Of a stretch of 64,000 nt of DNA, positions 1 through 13,260 are shown piece after piece. This stretch comes from Schistocephalus solidus. Taxonomy: Eukaryota > Platyhelminthes > Cestoda > Diphyllobothriidea > Diphyllobothriidae. The number at the start of each line of letters is the position of its first letter. Positions within the stretch are counted from its first letter, which is position 1. The translations under genes and the position numbers were made by a program. The stretch lies in the NCBI GenBank assembly GCA_017591395.1, contig WEDG01000839.1:186001-250000 (forward strand), read 5' to 3'. The notes under the pieces are model-generated. The model was not told where the DNA came from and did not search any database. It worked only from the letters and a program-made list of their open reading frames with translations.

Positions 1-2
1 CC

Positions 3-175
3 GGCACCAGATCGATAAATCGATTGACCGAGTTCTCATCGTAGGCCCAGGCTTCAATAAATTCTTGGCTTGTCCTGCATCTGGTGTGAGCGATTATCTT
101 CGGGTCACGAGTTTAACTTCCCTAGTAGCAAGCGTATATCGAGGCGATAGCGGGGCGATATCGATTTTTCGCTGT
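3..175 (+). repeat. Left terminal inverted repeat
   Basis: Pairs with 2320-2478. It contains the motif GTATATCGAGGCGATA at 134-149, and a second copy of that motif lies just inside, at 213-228. Confidence 0.75.
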
Positions 176-419
176 AGGTATTTCGAGTCTACAGCGATTT
201 TGTCCGGCGGATGTATATCGAGGCGATATCGAATTTTCGAGATACTCAAAAATGGTGACAGCTTACCGTACAGTATTACGGGTTATTTCTTTTTTGGCTT
301 AAAAACGGCCCCCACCCTTAATCCATTTTTAGTAGCGGTTTTTCCTCCTCATTTACGTTTTAACTCTCTTATTATCGCTTAATTCGAACGACCAAATAAT
401 AATTATCGGACCGAGTGAC

Positions 420-1978
420 CGTCACACTATTAAGCTACCCTCCTTCCACATGCAGAAAACGTGTAATTCGAAAGTTTGTTTAAAATTAAGCGTATATTGT
501 AAAAACATAAGAAAAAATATATGTACAAATGCTGAACGAATTGCTTCACATGTCATAGGAGGAGGTGTTGAGGCGATGCCGAAGAACCCGCGGGTTCCTG
601 GGACGACGGTCCGCATATGCTGTCTACAATGTACAAATTATTGTTAATTACTCTTAGAGTTATACTTACCGCTGGTTTGCGTTGTACATTTTTTTGTACA
701 CGTTTGTTAGTGTATCAAGCGATCGTTTCAGCCGTTTTGTCACAGTTGACTCCAGGTCAGCCAAGGTTGCCTTTCCGTTGGCATCCTAGCTATACATAAT
801 CAGGCATACCCATTATTACCTCGTATATCTTCGATCCTATCAGACCGTCTTTGTTTTTCCTGCCTTTTAAGTTAATATGTAGACTTTTGTCGTCCACAAA
901 AAAGGCGTAAAATACGCGCTTGACGAAGTCATCAATTGTTAGTCTGCCAAGGCACGTGAGGAAGGCGATCTAATGTAATTAATAAGGATAAAATGGGATA
1001 CCTACCAGTTGACCTCTGTAGGAAAGGTCCTCTAATTTTTAATTTAATGCTTTAAAATATATTGCCGTCCGCACAGGCTGACCTACGGGATTTGTTGGCA
1101 GTGCGGTGGCCAGGGCGGCAGTGGAGGAGGACTCAAGCTCCTTTATACTGCCGAGCACTCGCTTGGGTCTGTGCTATCCTGGCAGTTTGCTGGCAGAGGA
1201 GAATGATCGCTCTCTGCATTTTTTCTAAGCGCTCATTCAATGTTGGCCCTATTAAGTCTAATGGTTTAGACGTAAGATTTAACAAAACCACTAAACTTCT
1301 GGACGTGTGTCAAAAGATGTCGTCGCGATGTCTTGGTATTGTCTACTGTTCTTAAATTGTGACCAATATTAGATGTGCATAACTTACCGGAGGTGATAGG
1401 CAATGACCGTTGTGGGTAGTCAAAGTAATCGGTCATGTTCGTGAACCTGAAGTATACTATTCGTAGACATCCACCTTCATCTGACAGGGGCGAACAACTC
1501 TGCCTAAAATAGGCCACATTTCAGTCTTCGATTTTCTATAAACTGGGAGACCATCGATTGCCAGGTAAACCGAAACTTCCGGTACATCGACGCTTCTTTT
1601 AATAAGCACTTGACGCAGTTACCTTTCCAATCCAACATGCACATATTCCCCACTACCCATATGGGCTACCTCCAAATTATAGGATGCCCCCAGCAACGTT
1701 CTAGGGTCTGCCGGAAGTTCAGGCACGAGAGGCCTAAATATATCCATAACGACTCGCAAATGAGCGTGCGCTATATTGAATCGCAAGGCCCACTCACGCA
1801 ACTTGTTAACGTATACATTACCTGCATCTGCATCTTCAGTGCTAACTGACGTGTCGATTTCAGCATCCCCCGGCTCCGCTGCGACTCCAAAAAGATTAGA
1901 CGACAAACTACTTAGCGGCACACATGCCTGTGATTCTTCTTCTCTTTCTTCAGAGAAAATATTGCTATTATCAAGCAT
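420..1978 (-). pseudogene. Decayed transposase-like reading frame
   Basis: The minus strand from 1978 reads MLDNSNIFSEEREEES, then LREWALRFNIAHAHLR, LVPELPADPRTLLGA and EYVHVGLER, a stop at about 1619, and then VYLAIDGLPVYRKS and WPILGR. The order (LR-W-A..N, LP-D-RTLL, Y-HVGL, IDGLP-x-KS, WPIL) is that of proteins often annotated as transposase-domain-containing in other animals; this is from memory. Downstream frames shift and stop repeatedly; a piece near 860-980 (HINLKGRKNKDGL) could be its C-terminal part. Confidence 0.5.
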
Positions 1979-2319
1979 ACTGCATGATAACTGATCTGCC
2001 CTCCACCTTTTACGAACTTCCTCGCCGATTTCACTTAATATTTGGTCCCCGTATCACTTAATTCGCCGTCTTCGTGTTCTTTCAGACTCCTGTCTAAACA
2101 TAGTTATGAATAATGTAACAAATTAAGGCAGATATAAATAGATATAAAAATAAACAGAGGGAGGTTGCTCACGTCAAGCGTCACACGCGCACGCTGCGAA
2201 ATAATGGCGTGCATTCACGCGCGCGGGAAGTGCCTACGTGACTAAATACTGCCAACCAATCAACAGCCAGATTACGTCAGGGAGGGAACCAATGACATGT
2301 TGATGGCTCCAAAAGCGAA

Positions 2320-2478
2320 AATTCGCTATTCGCGATATCGCCTCGATATACGCTTGCTACTAGGGTTTGCAGTCACAAAGATAATCACCCACCCCAGATG
2401 CAAGACAAGCCGAGAATTGATTTAAGCCTGTGTCTGCGATGAGAATTTGGTCAATCGATTTATCGATCTGTCGCCGAC
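2320..2478 (-). repeat. Right terminal inverted repeat
   Basis: Reverse complement of the left end with small differences. Just inside (2255-2295) are CCAATCA and ACCAATGA, CCAAT-type sequences, at the 5' side of the minus-strand transposase remnant. Confidence 0.75.
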
Positions 2479-2480
2479 AT

Positions 2481-4649
2481 ACAGGGCCCTCCGTAGTTAC
2501 CTCCGCATTGGCGCCACTGGTGTCTGATTGGACCCTGCCCCACCCCCCATATAAATGTTACTCATTTATGTTGTTGTTTTATCTCTAAAGATAGACTCCA
2601 GTAAGAGTTTGAAAGCTCAGACGAATAAAGCCATGATTCTGGTGAACAAACAACCTTCGTCTTAACTAATGTAATTCTCACCCTGTAAATTTTTTTGTAT
2701 GGGTTTTTGGTCTGAAAGGTTGCCGCAACTAGGTATTTTTCAAGTCGCCCTTAGAAATGAATGTTCCAACCTCAAGCACTTAGTTTTAATTTACTTAAAT
2801 AATTTAGATCTCTCACCCCAAACCGATAGAATTACGTCCAAAGCTGCCCAGGTTTACGCCTTTGTTTCTTATAATTTCTACTTTTTGAAATTAAGTTAAG
2901 ACTTTATCAACTATACATTCTGCTCATTTTTGGATATTTTTTTAGTTTAATGGGTGAGTCAAGCCATTCCAGAATTCAAAATTTCCGAAGATAATTAACT
3001 AAAAAACTTTTATCCGATACTTCCTGCGAATTTCTGTGAATACCAACTACAAAAAGTAAAATTTCTATGGATTCGGAGACTGAAAACTGGCTCATTTCTC
3101 CATTGCCGCCGTCAGCATAGTTAACATATTCTCCGGGTGTCAGGCCTTAATCCCGTTAGTCGTCCGTACAAACTACGTAATTCTTTACTGATTACACCCC
3201 CGCCCGAATCGTCCAGTTCAAAATGCTCTGTATTCTTTGCTACCATGTTTAGTTTTCTTTTTAATAACCTACCGATTCAGGTGAAGATTGGGCACTTATT
3301 TAAACACTGACTCAATCAACCCTTTATTTTATTAGTCATCTTTTCCAACAAGCTTTCTGCTCACATCTCACCTTCTCTACATGTGGCTTTGCTTTTTACG
3401 ATCGCTCGGTAGATATCTCGCTTTTTAGTCAAGGTATCGTGTCCCTCACAAAACACGATGCCTACAGAACACACCTCACAGATAAAACATTTGGCTCATA
3501 TTGGCGTCCACGCTTTAAACTGCCTCTGATTAGTTTACTGCTTACCATCATCAGAATTCCATTCTGGCCAATGGGGTGTGGAGGCCTTACCACCATGGTC
3601 AGTCTAACCCATGGTCTCTTGCACACTATCATCCTTGAGCGCACTACAATAACGTTACATACTCTCTTACTGAACTGCCTTTATATTTTTATCATGCGCT
3701 CCGAAGAATTCTACCCTACCCCTTCAACTCCCTTCGTGATGCAATTTTATGTCCGGTAAATTCTTTTATGAGAGTGGAGCTACCATGAACTCCTCTCACG
3801 TTCATTGCATGATTTTTCACTTCTTCTTTCTGAGCTCACTCTTTTTTCTCACACAGAACACTGTTTACCATATTGTCAAATTTTACCATTAACCTCAATG
3901 TTACCTCTGTTTTGGGTTCCAAAAATTACCAGGTATTTTTGGTATTAAGAGGGAAGCAAGTCCGTTTATATATCCTAGTCAATGAATTAATCAGAAAGTA
4001 AGTGTGATACAGGTTCGTGGCCACCTATCTCTGGGCGCTTTAAATAAAAATTTATTCATTTGCTCCTTTGTATGTGATTAATATCTGACTGTTTGCAGTA
4101 TCGGGCAAAGTTGGCTGAGATGAGCTGCCTTTATTATCTTTCTCCAAATTTCGTTACTGCCAACTCTGCTGAACAGTCGCCGAAGAGTGTTAAGTGGGAC
4201 CGCAGTTGTCGTACGTCTCATGGGCAAGACTTCCGGATATTTTCTTAATTCTTAAATGGTGATACAGACGTTGTAGACATTGCTTGGTGCAGCGTACTCG
4301 ATGTGGACCCTGGACCAAAAGTTTTGTAAGAAAGCTTATGCCTTGAATGTATTCTTCATAGGCGCGTTTCATGCGATGATTTGATTAGGCACGAGAGCCT
4401 TTGACTGTCCAATGTTTGCATTAGACTGGTAACCGATACCGACGTTGTCACCCAACATCATCATTGCCCATCGTTTAAGAAGATTTGCCGAGTAGACAGG
4501 ACGCCATTTCTTCTAGCCCAAAAATTGCAAAATGGGCTTACTGTTCGTTAGGAGGTCAATGATGGCCAAAAAGCTGTTTGTGAACATTCACTCTTGCGAA
4601 AATAATAGTTAAGACCACCATCTTGATCAGTCTGTAGGTGCGATCCGCG
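2481..4649. other. No recognisable feature
   Basis: AT-rich spacer. A 106-codon open frame at 3439-3759 (+) has no domain I recognise and no supporting context. Confidence 0.5.
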
Positions 4650-5739
4650 GAAGTTATTGATCGTGGTGCAAGTAAAAGAGCATTTTGTCGAAGGAGACGT
4701 GCAACATTATGATGCCAATTCCATAGTTAGAGGCGTTGGCTGCAACGGCAAACTTCCAATCCCTGTTGAGGTTTGTGAGCAGGAAATCAGAGCTCAACAT
4801 TGTTTTTGCTTCTTCAAGGACATCAAGTCACTTAATTAAGGGAAAGGATCTTTGTTATTGAACACCCTATTCATATCCAGAAATAACAGTACGTTAAATT
4901 TTTACGGCAACAAATTTGGAAACTTTAAATCCAGCGGTATGTGTGAGCCAGGCCCAAACTGCCATCACGATCATAAACTTGATTATATGTGCAGTATTTT
5001 CTCAGCCTCTAAATTTTTCAATAGTTTATGTAAAGACACCGTATCAGGGTGTCTGTTCCATGTTCCAACGATCTCCGTGCAATATGGTTCCGTCGGACTT
5101 CAGTGTTGACCATATTTCTCAGCAGATTAAAGGGTTAAACACGCAGACGTTTCATCCCAGCCGATTCGAAGAAGTTATCAAAAGTTTGGGCACACTCACG
5201 GACTCGGACAGTTGGTTAGGTTTGAAGGAGGTCACCGCGTATTTGCTTGTAACTGTGAGGAAACAAATTGGGTTCATCTAGCCTGGCTTTGTAAGGCATA
5301 TGAGCAAAATGGCGATCATTGTAACACTCGGCTGTACTTCTTCCAGCTATAGATCATCCCTCTTAAACCATGGACGTCAGGCCTGAATAGCATACTTCAA
5401 GTGAGATCGAATGAATGTTCTGTAGGTTTCTTTGGACAGTTCATTATCAACCAGCATGAGTTTTGTCTCTTCAAAAATAACACCTGTATAGCGCGTTAAG
5501 GTGTCTTATGACACTTGGAGGAGTGTCTTAGCCAGGAAGTTAGTACAACAGCGAGATATTTCTCTTCCTCAAGATTTGGAATGGGCTGCCTAGCAGAATG
5601 CTATCGGAAAGAATCACCCTCCTCATTTTCTTAAGAACAAACACTTACCAACGTTAAAATTAGTTAGAAAATGAGCAGGCTAACTGCTTACTCGATTGGG
5701 ACTTTATTGAATTGCGTGCTTGTCTACTTTATATCTGAT

Positions 5740-6170
5740 TGTTCTATGCAGTTAAGTATCTTCAGAAAAGATGACGGCGCTGTAACTCAGTTTGGGAACA
5801 CAGTCATTGATGTAGACTAAGAAGAGCAACGACTCTAACACAAAGCCTTGGGAAAACAACATAGGACGGGGTGGGGGGTTACTACGAGGCATATATGTAC
5901 ACGTTTTGTGAGATTCCACTAAGAAAATATGTTATTGGTTTCAGCAGGTTTTCTCTTATCCCAATTTCCAATAGTTTATAAAATATGCATCGGTGTAAGA
6001 CGCTGCCGAACGCCTTCTTGAAATTAATGTAAAGGACGTCAACCCTACGGACCTCAGGCAGTGCACGAGTTAACTGCTCGGTCCAGAGTAATAAACTAGC
6101 AGTACAAAAGCGCTTCTGTCCTAAGCCCTGCTGGAGCTCTGAGAATACGTGATTCTCCTTTTAGGAACTT
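5740..6170 (-). pseudogene. CR1-like LINE reverse transcriptase core, broken
   Basis: YINFKKAFGSVLHRCIFYKL is the RT motif-A region (normally Y-I-D-F-x-K-A-F-D-x-V; both catalytic-site Asp positions read N and G here). QGFVLESLLFLVYIND is motif B. The expected FADD motif reads FSED. The loss of Asp shows it is dead. Confidence 0.65.
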
Positions 6171-7179
6171 CATTGTTACCTTCTTACGTACGGTTTACGT
6201 TAATTTACAGCACATTTAGATATGACTGCCAGGCGGATAATTGCTGACACTTGTTCGAGCGCCACCTGTGTATGTCGGGTTGATACTTCGTGTCTGCCAT
6301 TACCATGGTAGTTTTCCTATTCAAATGAGAAATTGAAGATATTTAATAATTGTGCAGAGAGTTCGGCCACCAATGCTCGACAAATCTTTGCCCATATATT
6401 TTTCGGATCCAATCACTTTGCTTCTTTGCGACTCTACAACGCTCTTTCCACGATGGATTCCAGGGAATACTATAACTTCAAGAATCGGTCCGGCATTCAA
6501 AACAGCACTATTAACATTTTCAAACTGAAACTCAGTTTCACTAGCGAATGCCGATGCACAGAACCGGCCCAAATATTTGGTTTTCTCGCCATTTTAAAAA
6601 ACTTCACTATTATTATCCCAAAGTAATGTGGTGGTGTCCGTAGGCCTATTTTCAGACTGCTGGATAATGCTGGATTCAAAGTACTTCCTTGCCTTTCGGA
6701 TCCATTTGGTGAACGCAGGTTGTCAGCGACCGAAATTTCTCGAGACATTTTGGCGGCCCAGCTTCCCTGAATATCGTCCTTTCTTATTTTAATTCCTTAA
6801 CTGTCTGTTAAGTTCTTAGGTTAACCAGGCAGACGACTTGTCATTTCTTGGAACTTCGCTGGACAACAGCATCGAATCATTTCCAGGGAAATCGTCTTTA
6901 GTCATCTTTAGTCGTCCTCTGAATCCCAATTGAGTAAATGGTTGCAATTCATGGACATCAATTCATTATCCATCATGTAATAATTGACTCGTAATATATT
7001 TTGCTCTCTTCTTGCCTTGGTATTAGTGTAGTTAATCCCACAATATTGCAGCCTGGTTACTATTATCGAGAGGTGCACTCGAATACACTTCATCGGTGTT
7101 AGAGAAGACTTTCATAAACACTAGTTCTAAGCAACTGTCTCCTTGTTTCTCTTTAAAACTCGTTGATGAATTAATAGTT

Positions 7180-7676
7180 TTGCCAGAGGTCCGTCGATTA
7201 TGGGGTCCATTAGACCTAAAATGAAGGATGTTGGCCCACCGGCAACTGCCAACTTTTGTCAGTCCATTTGAGTTGCGTTGTAATGTGCACCAATAAGAAT
7301 TCTTTGGTACCTAGATACGTTTTCGATCAAGCGAAAAGGCGAATCATCAGCTGTGTTCGGCATCTGTGGTGGCCTCTGTACCATCAGAGATTGTAGGTAT
7401 TTCAAATCCCTCTTGTTAAAGTCTATTCAGGAGAATTCATAGTCAAAAGGAAGGTGTGCATGCGTTCAACTACCACACTATCCCACTTCCCAGACAATGT
7501 TGACGGCCTCTAAGAAAGAGCTGATATCCTTGTATTGCAATCTCGGTATCAGTGATTTCACGTTTGAGCCAACTTTTCACTATGGTAACGGCGTCGGGGT
7601 TTTGACATGGAACTAATGCTTTGAGTTCCTCGATTTTTAAAACGTGACCTTGAGCATTGCTATAGGAAAATCTCAA
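7180..7676 (-). pseudogene. CR1-like LINE endonuclease domain, broken
   Basis: Shows the E-W/S-WL pattern (T/K-SWLKREI), I-GYQL, and a degenerate GDFN-like position (IGAHYNA). Reading frames are interrupted at about 7470. Confidence 0.6.
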
Positions 7677-8739
7677 TTAAGACGGATTAACTCTGGTGTG
7701 CGGTCGTCTGCCAATTTCATGGGGTTAAATGTAAAAATCTACCGGCGTTGCTCGAGACGGACTGGCATTTATTGTGACTAAGTTTAAGGGTGATAGGATT
7801 TCTCTAGAGATGAGCTCTGGAAATATGGGATTAATGCATTCGTTTTCTGAAATTGCTCTTGCCCCTTTACAGCCCTTTTCATCTGTCTCTGCCAGTGGAT
7901 GAAATAAGCCTCTGAAAAGCTGCAGGTGGGAGATTAAGAGTGCGGATTTCATGCGTGGTATAAGGTGCACTTGTTACTAATTTTGAACGATAATTTTTAA
8001 AGATCACAAGACGGTCACAAGTGGTGCAGCCCATGTGGAGTAGCTCAGCGTCTGAAAAGCAGCATCTTGCTGAAGTCGCTCAAGTTCTTGCTCGGCTACT
8101 GTAAGTGCGTTATAAGGTACCAGATTTTTCGTTTGGGAGATAAATTTTTCATTTGGCTGTTGGCATAAAATGGCCTTCATTTTGGTGCATTAACCAAGAC
8201 CGTCTTGTAAATCTGAGGCAAATTTCTCCTATGCGGCTAGTTGATGCGATTTGGACGGACTTGGCCAAGATTACTGCATACACAATTAAGTGACAATGCC
8301 AGAAGACCAAGTTTCTCAGTCCTGGTTCTGGTGGGCAGTGAGGTTACATGTTTCCTTGAATTTAATGCCAGCAAAAGAAACGTCACATTCAAGTTCTTCC
8401 TTGAGCCAGAGAATTCCTCCAGAAACATTCAATGCCCTATTTTCGAGGTTATCATCAGCGGAAGTCCGATCATATGCCAAGTACACTTTAAAATTAAAAT
8501 GGTCTACGAGACTTTATCTAACTGAGGGCTTACTAATGTGCAATTAATAATACCTGTTAGGTACTTTATTGTGCTTTAAACAGACCCTAGATCGTGGCCA
8601 CAATGAAGTAAGGTATTCGATCAGAATGGATTAAAGGACGTTTTAGTGGGCTTCGTATCCCTCTTGTAAACCATTGTGTTGGAGGTTTGGACTGCTCGGT
8701 AGTGATCTTTCTTGTATGATCACTTATGGCCTTTTTTTG

Positions 8740-9600
8740 GACGGAGAAGGTAATGTTCGCTGATGATTTTAAGTTATGGAACACGATTGAAAAACCGGAG
8801 GATGCGCGGAAATTACAACAAAACTTAGATCGCTTACAAACATGGTGTGATGAGTGGTTGCTGAACCTTAATTTTAACAAATGCCAAAGTATCCGACTGC
8901 GGTCTAGTTCCAGAAGGATGATAAGGTTTGAATATGAGTACTTCATCAGTGGTCACCAAATCCAGGAGGTAAATATTCTAATGGACATGGGTATGTGGAT
9001 AACACCAACTCTCAAACCATCATCGCACTGTGCGAATATACCAAAGAAAGTTATGTGTATCTTAGGCACAATCAGAAGACCCTTACTAATTTTGATGGAG
9101 AGCTTTTTGGGCACGTGTTTGGAACATTTATCCGGCCGGTGTTGGAATATTGCGTTCAGGCGTGGTGCCCTTGGACGAAACATGACTATGCTCTGCTGGA
9201 GAAAGTTCAATGGAGGGCGACGAAACTAGTCAGCGGATCGGAATGCCTACCCTATGAGGGCCGACTAGAAAGACTTAAAATTTATCCTCTCTCTTATAGG
9301 CAGTACAGATTGGATATGATCTTCGTCTTCAAACTGGTCAGAGGAGTTGATTGTGCTCTTCAGATGGCCAACTTTTTTGAATTGGCAAACATGAAAAGTC
9401 TCCGTGGTCACCAATACAAACTGAAAATAAAACACGCCAAACTTGAAGTGCGGGCAAACTTCTTTTCCCAACGGGTGATTAAAGCATGGAACAAACTGCC
9501 AACTTCGGTAGTTCAGGCTGAAAGCGTTGAAAGTTTTAAGAGAAGACTTGATGAATTGTCACTTGATGGATATATATTTAGTCGACAGCGATGATCGATA
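8740..9600 (+). mobile_element. 5'-truncated CR1-like LINE, C-terminal RT part
   Basis: Begins at VMFADDFKLW (the catalytic FADD motif of RT), continues LQQNLDRLQTWCDEWLLNLN and TPTLKPSSHCANIPKK, then shifts frame near 9080 to FDGELFGHVFGTFIRPVLEY, CVQAWCPWTK, ERLKIYPLSYRQYRL and VIKAWNKLPTSVV, ending with a stop at about 9594. The order matches the C-terminal half of CR1-type ORF2. One frameshift and the missing 5' part make it inactive. Confidence 0.75.
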
Positions 9601-12579
9601 TACTAAAACGGCTATGGCCATTTAACATTTGCCTACTTTGCTAACGTCTATCTGTAAATAGGGTTTTCAAAGCTCTGCCTATCTCCCATATATATACTGA
9701 ATTATATTAAAGAAATGCCAATCAGCACATTGTTATTATGCTTTTGGTGGTTTACTCGAGGTTCATTCTTGCGGTTTTTATGGTGATCTCGACTTCATGT
9801 TGGTGATAGCATAATCATTAGTGATAGAAAGTATGAACTGGGTTGCCCCGCAATAATTTAATCACATTTAAGAGTATTGAGCTACTGGAACTCGGTAGTC
9901 AATATTCGTAGGGTGGAATACGGGTCTTGCTGATATTTTTCGAGTATATGGATTCTGATGTCAGCATTTTGAGGTGACTGAAGAGTGTCAACAAAGATGA
10001 GGCACTTAAAATTAATTTCGGTCATCGTTCGAAATTGGAACTTTTCACACTCGTGGTTAAAAATGCTGTTGAGCGTCAGAAAATCGTTTATTCGTTAATA
10101 ACCAGTTTCAGGCACTGGTATCGAATACTAAATAGTGATGAATTCCCTCGAAGGTCACTCAAACTTGCTGGAAAGTTTCCCCCCGATGTGAAGTTACGCG
10201 GGTTCTTTGGCAGAAACTTATCAGTGCATTGGTCGTGCATTTTGGTGTCCAATTCGTGTAATACCACGCGCGCATTCCACGCATGATTGAAATTAATAAA
10301 TTCAGTGCGAAAAGTTTAAACCAAGCGCAGGATGTCACACCATAACCTGGATCATAAATAAAGTCATTTGTGCAAGCAGTTCTTGTGGTTTTGGGCGTGG
10401 GCGGCTTCCCAGCGGATTCTGGATCAGAAAAATGCTACTGAAAATTTACATCATGGTCTCCATAATCTTCAAGTGATCTGCCTTAGACCGAGTCCGATAT
10501 TATTGCAGAATACTGAGTATTTGTTCCACTTAAATAAAGATTGGAGTTCGGAATTGCCAATTTGTTATGAACTGACCTTTCACCGCGATGGTTGCCCGTC
10601 CAACAGCGTGAGTAGAGTGAATCTACAACTCAGAATTCAAGGGAAAGGGTGAAAGAAGCGTAGTATATGGGTATATTTAAACAGTGTATATAAGAAAATA
10701 AAGGAGCATACCAGAATGTCCCAGCTCAAACTGCAATCCAATCAATCATATAATGCAATTGAGTGGCTTACATGTTGCTTGTGATTCTTACTTATATAAC
10801 TTGTTGGGAAAGACTCCAATCGTGTTAAGAGCTGGTGCAAAACCTGTCTGCACACGACATATGGCAGATTGGTAGGAATGGGGTTTGAGCGAGTCAGTTA
10901 GGACGGCTCCTCCAAATAAGATGTTTTTTTATTTAAGTACCCGAAAGGGCACTGTCAGTGGAAAAAATAAAACAAATGCGCAATCATGTATGGATAAGTT
11001 ATCAATAGATGGTCAGCTTTTTGGCGGTGACATATGACACAAATAAGTATGGTCAAAAATATAAATTAAAAGAGCTAACAGTGAAAAAACGTTTTGGGAA
11101 TTTTTATGGAAAAGGTATATGTTGAATGGGGTTTGTGTGTTTTAAAGGAGAAAAACCATCGCTCAAGGTAGAAAACCTATGCGTGAGGTAAGACAGACAA
11201 GCTGATGAGAGCGTACTATGGTTCAAAATGCTCCTCCTCGTGAGAGAAATCATATAACGACAGGGGCTAATTTTCACCAACACAGGTGTGCTCAAAATAT
11301 GAATCGACCAGCTATAAGCATATCCGTCAAGTATGCTAGACAGGGGAAACCTTAGCAGGCATAATCAATACGCTTAGGGTTGAACGAGGAAAGGACTATT
11401 GAAGTTGCGAAGGTCGTGGTTGAAGTGCCAGAGATGCGACCATGATACTCTCATTGCCAGCTGCTCCGACCACTGACAGAGGGACCCGACACGATCGTTA
11501 ACAATCCATGTTGGGTCTACACCGGGGGCTAAGGCCGCAAGCACCATCGCCTTAAGGCGTGTTAGATGCAATGGTGGACGAGGATGTAGCAGTTTGCACA
11601 GGGTCCAAATGGAGGAGGACTGTGAAGAACAAGGGAACCATTTGCGTCGTCATTTTTCTTAATAGTGGTCATAATCAAGAGGGGATGAAAAATTGCTGCG
11701 AAGATCGACTTTTTCAAAAAATGAGTAATAGAAAAAAACTGTTTCACAAGGGGCTATGAAGCAGCATGGTAGGTTGCTTCTGAGCGTAGTACGAAAGGAT
11801 AATGGGAGATCCGGCAATTGAGTAAGAAGAAGTCAACTTACTGAGCTCATGGGCGCTATTTCGCATGAGAATCGACGATGAATCTGAGGCCTGCTCATCT
11901 CAGTTTTCGGATTTGAATTCCGATGATAGCTATCGAAAACGCAACAGAGGTGGTTTAAAATTGGAGCGCAAATGTGACCCAAACTGTTTTTCGATCAATT
12001 AAGTGAGGAAAGTTTATGAACAGATCTTAGCTTGTGAAGAAGACAATACAGGGGAGGCGTAATTTGGAGACGGTTTTCTAAATTCCCGATGATCCTTTCT
12101 CAGGGTCATGGAGAAAGCGGATCGGAATCGAGGAGGAAAATAAATGGCTAATCAAATCAGAGTTAAGATAGATGTGCAGCCTTCAATTACCAACTAACAG
12201 GTTATTTGCTAACCTAATATGGATTGGCAGGTAATTCAAGAGAAAGCACTACGTAGAAGCAAGGAATATGGAGCTTTGAGAAGTGGAGGATATAGAAGAG
12301 TTATTATAAGTGAATACTTACATATGTTGTACGGACAATTACTGGGGGTAAGAACTGAAATTCGGGGAATATTTGAACGATAATCAAGGCCAAAAATGAT
12401 GCATAAAACCAGATACCAGTCTCTGAATCCATATAAATTTTATGTTAATTGCCTGGAATTAATTCGAGTAGGAGAAAATTGAAAATTTTGGAGGTAAGAG
12501 TTCCTGATTAAAATTTCTTTGAAAATTTCAATTTAAGAACGGCTTGATGCGACCATCGATCCAAAGAATGGGCAGCAAT
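9601..12579. other. No recognisable feature
   Basis: AT-rich spacer upstream of the gene. The open frames here are short, without domains. Confidence 0.5.
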
Positions 12580-13260
12580 ATCAGAGAATAGGAAGTGTAA
12601 ACATTTGAGTAGGTCTTAATTCAATTTCAGTAAGATAGAATTTACGAGAAACAAAGTCACAAATCTGCACAGGTTTGGCCATAATTCTACAGACATGAAG
12701 TGACAGATCTGTATTATTCGTGTAGCTTATACCTAAGTCCGTGATGGTGGAATATTCAGTCATAGGGTGCCTTAAAAAAAACTGATTGTGGTAGCCTGCC
12801 AAGCCCAAAATATATTTAATGGCACTTAGAAGGTGAGAATTCCATTTGACACGTTGAGATCCACACGGAAAGAGCATGAAATTTTGCATGGATTTCTTCT
12901 AAGCATCATTGTACCGTAGATTTAAAGCAGGAATATACAAACTTAAGTTCGTCTGCATTAATAAAATGCTGAAAGTGTTTAACTGTGGGTTAAATATTAC
13001 ATGTGTAGAGCAAAAACAAAACAGGACCTAGAACGGTACCTTGAAGGACAGTGCTTACAATAGGGGTTTCAGTTGAAAATGAGGACCCCATGAAGAAACT
13101 TTGTATTCGATTAGTTAAAAAAGATTTAATGAAATCAGAAAGGTGACTTCGAATTCCTTTAACTTCCAAAGTGACTTTGAGTTTCCTATGGCAATAACAA
13201 TGGGAATATTCTTGTGTGCACTCCAAAAACATTGACTACGCAACAATAATGTGGCTATGT
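12580..13260 (-). mobile_element. CR1-like LINE fragment, RT domain
   Basis: Minus strand 13232-12990 reads SHLSDFIKSFLTNRIQ and then VLQGTVLGPVLFLLYTCNI (RT motif B, QG-VLGP-LF). After a gap, 12889-12581 reads TDLGISYTNNTDLS and ICDFVSRKF, as found after the catalytic motif in such elements. The piece between, with FADD, is not readable. Different from the 4.6-8 kb element in sequence. Confidence 0.65.

Larger units (their letters stand above)
1..2480. mobile_element. DNA transposon with long terminal inverted repeats
   Basis: Bases from about 8 to 170 reappear as reverse complement at about 2320-2470. Examples are CAGATCGATAAATCGATTGA at 8 versus TCAATCGATTTATCGATCTG ending at 2470, and CTAGTAGCAAGCGTATATCG near 122 versus its complement near 2340. 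The similarity continues to base 3 or so, so the left end may lie outside the window. Between the repeats is a decayed minus-strand reading frame. The superfamily is not identified, and target-site duplications cannot be checked. Confidence 0.75.
4650..7970 (-). mobile_element. Nearly full-length CR1-like LINE, inactive
   Basis: Read on the minus strand, pieces come in the correct order. APE-type endonuclease: EELKALVPCQNPDAV, KSWLKREITDTEIAIQGYQL (7676-7470) and then a SYQR-ILIGAHYNATQMD segment near 7290. Linker with VNSAVLNAGPILE near 6500. Reverse transcriptase with VDVLYINFKKAFGSV near 6030 and QGFVLESLLFLVYINDCVP near 5820. C-terminal region with a DE-NLFPHSYKQIRGDLLQT segment near 5260. 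Stops and frame changes throughout mean no product. Confidence 0.7.

Noticed and set aside
3439..3759. 106-codon frame, hydrophobic
   Set aside because: Composition reflects a T/C-rich stretch. No motif, no conserved neighbours.
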